Shown one piece after another: positions 1 through 5,557 of a stretch of DNA of 7,675 nt (position 1 is its first letter; every line of letters starts with the position of its first letter). The DNA lies in contig JAGKUT010000033.1 in assembly GCA_021152765.1 (NCBI GenBank), forward strand, positions 1-7,675. Direction: 5' to 3'. The notes beneath the pieces are model-generated. The model was not told where the DNA came from, made no database searches, and was given only the letters and a program-made list of their open reading frames with translations. Origin of the DNA: Actinomycetes bacterium (GTDB lineage: Bacteria; Bacillota_I; Bacilli_A; RF39; UBA660). Made by a program: the position numbers and the translations under genes.

Positions 1-2
1 AT

Positions 3-77
3 ATGATGAAAAAGAAAAAATATATAACATATATACTAATTTTTATGTTAATATTAAAAACAAATACCGTATTTGCA
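3..77 (+). other. Signal peptide of the large secreted protein
   Basis: Residues 1-25 show a basic n-region (four lysines), a hydrophobic core (YILIFMLIL) and a polar c-region ending V-F-A before Asp26, matching the A-X-A-like rule for signal peptidase I. No cysteine follows the cleavage point, so it is not a lipoprotein. Confidence 0.85.
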
Positions 78-2642
78 GATCCTATTGTACCACAATTAGG
101 CTCAGCAACAGCCATTGAAACACAAGGAGATGCCTTTGCTGAAATAAAAGATTATGGAGGAAATGATTGTGGAGATGGCGGTTGTGTAGGAGGATATTCA
201 GCTTTTGAATTACGATTAACACTTTTAGATGAAAATTTTCAAAGAGTAGAAGGTACGAAAACAGTAGAAATAAGACCATATCAGCCAGCAAGAGATTATG
301 GACCATCAGTACAAAATATTTATAAAGAAAATGAAGTAAAATATGTATCAGAAGAAAATTGGACAATCAAAGCCAAAACAAATGGTAAAATTGGAGGAGA
401 AAAAACACAAACAACAACAGCGTTTTATAATCTTAAAAATACAAATGAAAGCCACATAACATTTTTAGGAAGTAGTAGAGTAAAAAATGGTATGCTACCT
501 GAAAATAATGTTATGGAGGTTCATTATGTATATATGGGCTTTGGAGATACTATTGAAGAAAAAAATTTAACTGGATCAAACACACAAAATTTAGTAAATA
601 AATTTACCAACTATTTCAAAAGTATGAATAAAAAAAATTATGTACAAGGCTATGGAAATGTGAGCCTTTTGGATTATTTCTTACATGTATCAGGCTATAG
701 TGATAAATGGGAAGTAAGCGAAGATGAAGAGAAGGCAAAAGAAGTATTCTCTGGAAAATATACCATACTAATTGAACCGGTTCATCATCCTGCTATAAGA
801 ATTAATGGAATATGGTATGGAGTTGATGGTACTTCAGCTCAACTAGCACAATTTCAATTATCTAATGGAAAATATAGAGGTAAGGATAATCCAAGTAAAG
901 GTTGGTGCTTCTATGAACTAAAAGAAAGAGCCCACGACTTAATGTGTGGTATGATGGCGTACAATTCACCGTTAAATAAAGGAAATGAAACGGCGCAACA
1001 ACAGAAAGAACTTTGCGACAAATATTTTATTAATGCTCAAGTAACCAAAGGCGACGAAGAAGATATGGTACGTTTAGCATTATCAGTTTTGACAATGGGG
1101 ACATATCCATATGGTGCAATGACAATAAAAATTCAAAAATGGGAAAGTGAAGTTCCAGAAAAAAAATGCTCAATTGACATTAATACATGTGGAGATAATA
1201 ATTTTATATTTAATACGGAACTATATGCGATTAAAGAGGATAATACAAAATCACAAGAATTAAAAGATATATCGGAATGTGTATACAATATGAGTGACGA
1301 AAATAAAAATAAGTATATGTATAGTGTAACAGATGCTCAAAATCGTAAACTATATTGCTACGATGACGTAACATATGATTTTAGTGAACTAAAAAGATTA
1401 CAAAATAAAACATACATAAGCAATAATTATCAAACAATTGCTCCAGGACAATTGAATGTAAATAGAACATGCTTTTCATTACAAAAAATTAATGATAAGT
1501 CATTATTGGAGAACATTTTGCTAAAAGATAATATAAATCCAAAACAATATCAGGATGAATTTAAATTCACATTCAACGGGGCAAATTATACTTTTAAAAG
1601 ACAAAATGAAGTTAAAACAACAGGAACATATAGTGAATACCCAATAAAAAAAGGTATGCAAACAAAATATGTATACACATCATCATTCACATATCTATAT
1701 AATATACAAGAAAGAATCAATACTAATAATGCAAGTATATTGATAAATGATTATTCATTAAATACAGGTATAGTCAGTACCAATTCTATTAACTTTATGG
1801 AAAAATATTTTGGATTAGATATAACAGGTGCAAATACAATAAGAATAGAAGACGGAGAACCTGGTAAATATACAAATGAATTAAAATCTCAATTGAATAA
1901 TAATTTCGGATTAAGCACTAAATTAATTAATACATTAAAAAGTACAGCAGCAACAAATCAAACAACTAATAACAATTGGAAACTAAGTACATACAATATA
2001 GGTAATATCACAGTAAATGTAAATGAAGATCAACAAAATACATGTAAGTTTGAATCAGAACTAGAAAATCCACCATTTACACCACCACCAGGAGGAGATC
2101 AATCAGCACAATTTAGAGTAATATCACTATCAAATCCATTCCCTGCAAGAGATGGAACATCGAGAATACCTGGTAAGAATTGGTTAAATTCAAATGAAAA
2201 TAATGTATATGATTATATTCAAAATAATAGAAATGTCAATGCAGAAGAGGTGTATAATAAAGCACCGATATATACAGTAACATTGACACCAACTACAATG
2301 ATAAAAATAAGAGAATATAATAAGTCACATTCATATAGCAATCACGATATAACATGTGAAAAAGGAACAGGAAGAATGTGTATTGATAAATTCATAAGAA
2401 ATAGCTATGTTAATGTACAAGGAACATGTAAAACAATTAAAGCAGAGGAAATAACACAAATTAACAGAGATATTAAAGAGGTAACAAGAAGTGGATGCTA
2501 TGATTATAAATATTGCCCTAACTTAGATCAAACAAAAGCAAAAAAACTTGATACCAACAAAGATGGAATAATAGATAGAAAAGATTATCTTAACGCAGAA
2601 TTCTACAAATGCGCAGATAAAACCGCACATAGTGGAGGATAG
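3..2642 (+). CDS. Large secreted cysteine-rich protein, unknown function (possible pilus-associated adhesin)
   Basis: An 879-residue protein I cannot assign to a named family. It opens with a textbook signal peptide: MMKKKK, a hydrophobic stretch (about residues 8-18), then VFA before DP, so cleavage is likely after Ala25. The rest has no convincing membrane helix, LPXTG motif or anchor, so it is probably exported and held by partners or released. It has 17 cysteines, from C56/C61 near the start to C831, C837 and C870 near the end. A proline-rich linker (690-698, PPFTPPPGG) separates a long N-terminal region from a smaller C-terminal one. Residues 850-861 form a dockerin/EF-hand-like calcium loop. 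The stop lies 11 bases before the next gene and overlaps its ribosome binding site, so it is probably co-transcribed with the pilin-like genes. A role as surface adhesin or pilus-tip protein is inference. The true start could be either of two adjacent ATGs (3 or 6); the upstream ribosome binding site is outside the window. Confidence 0.85.
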   Translation: MMKKKKYITYILIFMLILKTNTVFADPIVPQLGSATAIETQGDAFAEIKDYGGNDCGDGGCVGGYSAFELRLTLLDENFQRVEGTKTVEIRPYQPARDYGPSVQNIYKENEVKYVSEENWTIKAKTNGKIGGEKTQTTTAFYNLKNTNESHITFLGSSRVKNGMLPENNVMEVHYVYMGFGDTIEEKNLTGSNTQNLVNKFTNYFKSMNKKNYVQGYGNVSLLDYFLHVSGYSDKWEVSEDEEKAKEVFSGKYTILIEPVHHPAIRINGIWYGVDGTSAQLAQFQLSNGKYRGKDNPSKGWCFYELKERAHDLMCGMMAYNSPLNKGNETAQQQKELCDKYFINAQVTKGDEEDMVRLALSVLTMGTYPYGAMTIKIQKWESEVPEKKCSIDINTCGDNNFIFNTELYAIKEDNTKSQELKDISECVYNMSDENKNKYMYSVTDAQNRKLYCYDDVTYDFSELKRLQNKTYISNNYQTIAPGQLNVNRTCFSLQKINDKSLLENILLKDNINPKQYQDEFKFTFNGANYTFKRQNEVKTTGTYSEYPIKKGMQTKYVYTSSFTYLYNIQERINTNNASILINDYSLNTGIVSTNSINFMEKYFGLDITGANTIRIEDGEPGKYTNELKSQLNNNFGLSTKLINTLKSTAATNQTTNNNWKLSTYNIGNITVNVNEDQQNTCKFESELENPPFTPPPGGDQSAQFRVISLSNPFPARDGTSRIPGKNWLNSNENNVYDYIQNNRNVNAEEVYNKAPIYTVTLTPTTMIKIREYNKSHSYSNHDITCEKGTGRMCIDKFIRNSYVNVQGTCKTIKAEEITQINRDIKEVTRSGCYDYKYCPNLDQTKAKKLDTNKDGIIDRKDYLNAEFYKCADKTAHSGG
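2070..2096 (+). other. Proline/glycine-rich interdomain linker
   Basis: Residues 690-698 of the large secreted protein read PPFTPPPGG. Proline- and glycine-rich runs of this sort typically separate folded domains in secreted proteins. The linker divides an N-terminal region of roughly 660 mature residues from a C-terminal region of about 180 residues that holds six of the 17 cysteines and the calcium-loop motif. Confidence 0.6.
2550..2585 (+). other. Dockerin/EF-hand-like calcium-binding loop
   Basis: Residues 850-861 read DTNKDGIIDRKD. Acidic or polar ligands occupy loop positions 1, 3, 5, 9 and 12 (D, N, D, D, D), with Gly at 6 and Ile at 8. This is the pattern of a type I dockerin repeat or EF-hand loop. 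Only one copy is visible, whereas classical dockerins have two, so cohesin binding is not implied; a single structural calcium site is the safer reading. Cysteines 831, 837 and 870 bracket it. Confidence 0.65.
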
Positions 2643-2646
2643 GAGG
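2641..2646 (+). promoter_or_regulatory. Ribosome binding site overlapping the upstream stop codon
   Basis: AGGAGG starts within the TAG stop of the large secreted-protein gene and sits 7 bases before the ATG at 2654. The overlap of stop and ribosome binding site suggests translational coupling between the two genes. Confidence 0.8.
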
Positions 2647-2653
2647 TAAATAA

Positions 2654-3058
2654 ATGAGTGAATCATTTTGGGGAACTTTTATTATAGGTGCAGGAGTACT
2701 TATAATAACAGTAATATTTTTTATGCAAAAAGTAACAAACACAAGTGAACAAAACTATACATTAATAAAAGAAACAACAGAAGCAGCTATGCAAGACGCA
2801 TTCGATTATGCATCCTACATGATTGATGGAGAAACAATAAGAATAAATAGAGAAGTATTTGTAGAAAGTTTTATTAGAAGATTCTCACAAAATGCCTCTT
2901 TAGCAAATACGTATGTAGTAGAATTCTATGATATAAATGAATATCCACCAAAAGTAAGCCTAAAAGTAAAAACAAAAGAAGGAAAATTCATTGGAAATCA
3001 AGAAGTTAGTTTTAATATAACAAACAAAATAGATGCAATCTATGAAACAACAGAATAG
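2654..3058 (+). CDS. Small single-pass membrane protein of the pilus-like cluster, unknown function
   Basis: A 134-residue protein with a short N-terminal tail (MSESFW), one membrane helix at about residues 6-24, then a predicted helical stretch (about 28-56) and a C-terminal part (about 66-134) rich in alternating hydrophobic residues that looks like beta strands. It contains no cysteine, unlike the flanking extracellular proteins. The architecture (N-terminal hydrophobic helix continuing into a soluble helix, then a beta-rich domain) is that of a pilin or pseudopilin, though I see no canonical prepilin peptidase site with a Glu at +5. It resembles, from memory only, a Pfam family of unknown function in uncultured Firmicutes (DUF5411); a profile search would be needed to confirm this. 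The start is supported by AGGAGG 7 bases upstream. It is separated by 11 and 14 bases from its neighbours, so it is almost certainly in the same operon. Confidence 0.85.
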   Translation: MSESFWGTFIIGAGVLIITVIFFMQKVTNTSEQNYTLIKETTEAAMQDAFDYASYMIDGETIRINREVFVESFIRRFSQNASLANTYVVEFYDINEYPPKVSLKVKTKEGKFIGNQEVSFNITNKIDAIYETTE

Positions 3059-3072
3059 AAAGGAGTGAAATT

Positions 3073-4080
3073 ATGAAAGAAAGCATTAGTTATACATTCC
3101 TTTTAAATATAATAATTGTATTTATTTTTACCTGTGCAGCAATAATTATGGGAATATTGAGTTATTATAAAGCTTTTAGAGCAAATACAATTATATCTGA
3201 AACAATAGAAAAATATGAAGGATATAATTGCGTATCAGCAGAAGAAATTGCAGGAAAACTAGATACGATAGGATATAATACACCATTTGATGTTAATTGT
3301 AATGGGAAAGGGAAATATTGCATGACAGATACAGGAAAGAATTATGCAATAGTTTCATATAATCTTGATATTCCTGAAAATTCAAGAGGAACCAATATTG
3401 TATACAAAAATAGTGAAGCATACCAATATACAAATTCATACAGTGCGGAAAAATATAAGATAATGAATTCAACATATAAATGTGATAGTACAAATGGATG
3501 CGTGACAAATAAACATTATCAATATGGTATATATACATATATGTATGTGGAGTTACCAGTGGTATCAAAATTAATTAAAATTCCATTTTTTTCAAAAACA
3601 TCAATACTATATGAATTTAGAAATTTCTACGTTGATGAAGGAAAATACATGGACGTATCATCATCATACGATAAGCTATATGAAAAAAAACAGAAAAATG
3701 GACAGACATACATAAAAGACAAATCAATTACAACATGTCAAGAAAAGGTTACTGAAACAGTAACAGGAGAAATTAATAAAGAGTGTGTATATAAAACAGC
3801 AAGACAAACAATATCAGATGCAATATTGAAAAGCTATACAATTATGCAAACTGCAAATGGAACCGGTAGAAATCCATATCAATTGGTTGTGGAACATATT
3901 ACAGGTAATTCGAATATGGATTATAGAACAAGGGCAATAACACTTGGCTACAGTAATAGATTTGATAATAGAAATGGTAAGATAACCTATAACGCAGTAG
4001 CAGCGACAGATGTCTTAACAGGTAATACTCAAAGACAATATTGCGGATATATAATGGATTATAGTAAAATAATAGATTAA
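3073..4080 (+). CDS. Pilin/pseudopilin-like membrane-anchored protein, long paralogue with C-terminal extension
   Basis: A 335-residue protein with an N-terminal membrane helix (about residues 7-31) followed by YYKAFR, so the C-terminal domain should face outward. Its first 36 residues align without gaps to those of the next gene's product (12 identities, including L11-N12 and Y31, K33-A34). A second shared block lies at 156-175, where LPVVSKLIKIP corresponds to VPVLGQFIKLP in the neighbour. The two are therefore paralogues. This one carries extra sequence in the middle (about 95-140) and roughly 150 extra residues at the end (186-335). It has eight cysteines outside the membrane helix (53, 76, 83, 137, 143, 222, 238, 324), suggesting disulfides. 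Hydrophobic-helix-first architecture next to Tad machinery suggests a minor pilin or TadE/TadF-like component; this is inference. The start is fixed by AAAGGAG 7 bases upstream. Confidence 0.85.
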   Translation: MKESISYTFLLNIIIVFIFTCAAIIMGILSYYKAFRANTIISETIEKYEGYNCVSAEEIAGKLDTIGYNTPFDVNCNGKGKYCMTDTGKNYAIVSYNLDIPENSRGTNIVYKNSEAYQYTNSYSAEKYKIMNSTYKCDSTNGCVTNKHYQYGIYTYMYVELPVVSKLIKIPFFSKTSILYEFRNFYVDEGKYMDVSSSYDKLYEKKQKNGQTYIKDKSITTCQEKVTETVTGEINKECVYKTARQTISDAILKSYTIMQTANGTGRNPYQLVVEHITGNSNMDYRTRAITLGYSNRFDNRNGKITYNAVAATDVLTGNTQRQYCGYIMDYSKIID

Positions 4081-4093
4081 TGGAGGTTAGAAA

Positions 4094-4585
4094 ATGAAAG
4101 GTGCAATAGGAAATGCTTTAATACTAAATATGGTAATAACATTCATAATAATTTTCTTCTCTCTATTAATAGGTTCTATGGCATATAGTAAAGCATATAA
4201 AACAAAAAATTTCTTAATTAACTTAATAGAACAAACAGAAGAATCAGGAGAACATGATTTTGCTTCAAAATTAAATGATTGGGATACTAAAGCTAATGAT
4301 TATCTAACCAAAGTAGGATATCCAATTAATCCATCAAAATATAATACCTGTCCATATAAATCAGGATACAACTTATATCTAGGAAATGCAAAAGGTGGAC
4401 ACGGCAGATATGATTATTGTATATATAAAAGAGAAGATATATATGATGCATTAAGAAATAAAGTAATAAAAAGAAGATATAACTATATGGTATTAGTATA
4501 TATGAAATTTGATGTTCCTGTATTAGGACAATTTATAAAATTACCAATAACAGGAGAAACAAAAACATATACAATATTAAGATAA
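4094..4585 (+). CDS. Pilin/pseudopilin-like membrane-anchored protein, short paralogue
   Basis: A 163-residue protein beginning MKGAIGN, with one membrane helix (about residues 7-30) and then YSKAYK. It is a compact version of the preceding gene's product. It shares the N-terminal 36 residues, a middle element with G-Y followed by a cysteine (YPINPSKYNTC here), and the C-terminal block VPVLGQFIKLP (141-151), followed by TGETKTY. It ends almost immediately after that block, so it probably represents the minimal fold. Two extracellular cysteines (86 and 109) could form one disulfide. There is a glycine at position 3 but no Glu at the +5 place expected for a classical prepilin, so processing by a prepilin peptidase is uncertain. 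GGAGG lies 7 bases before the ATG. It is the last gene before the 176-base gap, so a transcript could end here. Best guess: minor pilin/TadE-like subunit. Confidence 0.85.
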   Translation: MKGAIGNALILNMVITFIIIFFSLLIGSMAYSKAYKTKNFLINLIEQTEESGEHDFASKLNDWDTKANDYLTKVGYPINPSKYNTCPYKSGYNLYLGNAKGGHGRYDYCIYKREDIYDALRNKVIKRRYNYMVLVYMKFDVPVLGQFIKLPITGETKTYTILR

Positions 4586-4626
4586 TATAAAGAAAAATTT
4601 GGAGCTAACAAGATGTTATGTTTCAC

Positions 4627-4650
4627 TTTTTTTATAGAAAAATAAAAAAA
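4627..4650 (+). repeat. A/T-only perfect inverted repeat in the intergenic gap
   Basis: Nine bases (seven T then AT, 4627-4635) are the exact reverse complement of 4642-4650 (AT then seven A), separated by AGAAAA. Outer bases TTTC (4621-4624) and GAAA (4654-4657) can add four more pairs across a small internal loop. The stem has no G-C pairs in its core, so it would be weak as an RNA hairpin. It could be a poor bidirectional terminator, an operator, or chance in an AT-rich gap. Confidence 0.4.
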
Positions 4651-4675
4651 CAAGAAATTTATACAAATATAGTTC

Positions 4676-4704
4676 TTGCAATATTTGAACATATAATGTA
4701 TAAT
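4676..4704 (+). promoter_or_regulatory. Candidate sigma-A-type promoter for the assembly-machine genes
   Basis: A -35-like TTGCAA (4676-4681, 4 of 6 to TTGACA) and a perfect -10 TATAAT (4699-4704) are separated by 17 bases, the optimal spacing. Transcription would begin near 4711, leaving a leader of about 50 bases before the CpaB-like start at 4762. It sits in the only sizeable gap of the window, which supports it. A second TATAAT at 4692-4697 has no matching -35. TATAAT-like strings are common in such AT-rich DNA, hence moderate confidence. Confidence 0.5.
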
Positions 4705-4749
4705 AAATATGATACTAGAAAGCTATCAAAACATTTAACAAAAGAATGG

Positions 4750-4756
4750 AAGGGAG
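4750..4756 (+). promoter_or_regulatory. Ribosome binding site that fixes the CpaB-like start
   Basis: AAGGGAG lies 5 bases before the ATG at 4762. The same frame stays open back to an ATG at 4618, but that start has no ribosome binding site at proper spacing, and it would place 48 extra residues before the membrane helix and upstream of the promoter. Position 4762 is therefore preferred. Confidence 0.75.
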
Positions 4757-4761
4757 ATATT

Positions 4762-5553
4762 ATGAATTCAATAGTTAGATTTTTGAAAAACAAAAACACA
4801 GTAACAGTAATTGGTGTAATAGCAATAGTAGCTATACTATGGGGAGGATATTACTTTCAATTAAAAAGAACAGTACAACCAGTACAAGTTCCAGTAGCAG
4901 CAACTACAATACAACCAAGGACACAAATAACATCTGATATGATTAAATATGTAGATGTTCCAAAAGCATATATATCAGATAATGCAATAACTTCACAAGA
5001 TGCATTAATAGATAAATATGCTAATTATAATACATTAATTCCTGAAGGAAGTATGTTCTACAAGGAAACAGTAACTGAAAAAGAAGCATTACCAAATTAT
5101 GTTCTTTCACTTTTAAAAGAAGGAGAATTTGCCGTATCATTTGACTTAGATTCAAATGAGTCATCAAGCGCATGGGGAATAATGCCTGGTGATAAAATTG
5201 ACCTTTACATGAGAGTAAAATCAGATGAAGGTTCAGTAATGCTTGGAAAATTACTTGAAAACGTTGAAATACTAGCAGTAACAGATGATGATGGGAAAAA
5301 CGTTTATGAAGTTAATGATGGATCAAGAACACCATCAAAACTAGTATTCGGAGTAAAAGAAGATATATTCCTACTATTATTAAGATCAAATTACATTGAT
5401 GTAGAAATGTTCCCAATTCAACATGGTGCTTGGATTGATGACAAAGACGCAACAACAAAATTAACAACACAAGAATTAATAGACTACATTAAAGCAAGAA
5501 CAGTTCAATTATCTACAGATCCAGTTAATAGTACAATAGAACAAGTAAGGTGA
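4762..5553 (+). CDS. cpaB: CpaB/RcpC-like SAF-domain pilus assembly protein
   Basis: A 263-residue protein with a short basic N-terminus, one membrane helix (about residues 13-31) and an outward-facing SAF-type domain (about 40-103). The domain shows the expected course: VPVAATTIQPRTQITSDMI, then the conserved VP (66-67), then a segment ending LIPEGSMFYKETV. A second region (139-178) carries MPGDKIDLYMRV and LLENVEILAV, which matches the C-terminal part of CpaB/RcpC proteins (PGD.VDV and the L..V.VLAV element). In Tad systems CpaB/RcpC is needed for Flp pilus biogenesis. In diderms it works with the secretin; here, with no secretin seen, it would act at the outer face of the cytoplasmic membrane or in the wall. 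There are no cysteines. It is the first gene after the gap, preceded by a promoter candidate, and it ends 4 bases before the ATPase gene. Its TGA stop is immediately followed in frame by TAA. Confidence 0.85.
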   Translation: MNSIVRFLKNKNTVTVIGVIAIVAILWGGYYFQLKRTVQPVQVPVAATTIQPRTQITSDMIKYVDVPKAYISDNAITSQDALIDKYANYNTLIPEGSMFYKETVTEKEALPNYVLSLLKEGEFAVSFDLDSNESSSAWGIMPGDKIDLYMRVKSDEGSVMLGKLLENVEILAVTDDDGKNVYEVNDGSRTPSKLVFGVKEDIFLLLLRSNYIDVEMFPIQHGAWIDDKDATTKLTTQELIDYIKARTVQLSTDPVNSTIEQVR

Positions 5554-5554
5554 T
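5548..5554 (+). promoter_or_regulatory. Ribosome binding site of the ATPase gene, overlapping the CpaB-like stop
   Basis: AGGTGAT is a seven-base match to the anti-Shine-Dalgarno complement (AAGGAGGTGATC), and the TGA stop of the upstream gene lies inside it. The ATG at 5558 follows after 3 bases. The overlap implies translational coupling of the CpaB-like protein and the ATPase. Confidence 0.7.
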
Positions 5555-5557
5555 AAC

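Noticed and set aside
82..366. Minus-strand open frame opposite the large secreted protein
   Set aside because: Leucine/histidine-rich low-complexity translation typical of the antisense of AT-rich coding DNA. No ribosome binding site, and fully covered by a well-supported + strand gene. The same holds for the other minus-strand frames (3293-3568, 4483-4692, 5509-5772, 5779-5979, 5817-6152, 6399-6692).
630..637. Runs of eight A inside genes (630-637, 1159-1166, 3683-3690) as phase-variation switches
   Set aside because: Such runs are expected in a genome this AT-rich, in lysine-coding stretches. All frames are intact and no alternative frame or early stop arrangement suggests selection for slippage.
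781..1110. Slightly less AT-rich stretch inside the large secreted-protein gene as a sign of recombination
   Set aside because: The shift is modest and by eye only. It coincides with Gly-, Cys-, Trp- and Pro-containing protein sequence that forces G/C codons, so amino acid content explains it.
3073..4585. Classical Flp pilin or type IV prepilin cleavage site in the two paralogues
   Set aside because: Neither N-terminus has the Gly followed by Glu at +5 (or the Flp EY) that defines these substrates, and both are far longer than Flp pilins. Calling them Flp would overreach; pilin-like is as far as the sequence goes.
4606..4633. Rho-independent terminator after the short pilin-like gene
   Set aside because: The only stem before the seven-T run is five A/T-rich pairs (TAACA/TGTTA) and the T run begins 8 bases after it. 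Too weak and too far to call; termination here remains possible but unsupported.
4618..4761. Longer N-terminus for the CpaB-like protein starting at ATG 4618
   Set aside because: No ribosome binding site at normal spacing. It would add 48 polar residues before the membrane helix and span the promoter, while ATG 4762 has AAGGGAG 5 bases upstream and gives a typical CpaB length.
5551..5556. Alternative genetic code with TGA as tryptophan
   Set aside because: The CpaB-like gene ends TGA-TAA, so this stop alone cannot decide, but every tryptophan in the window is TGG and no gene contains an internal in-frame TGA. The standard code is sufficient.
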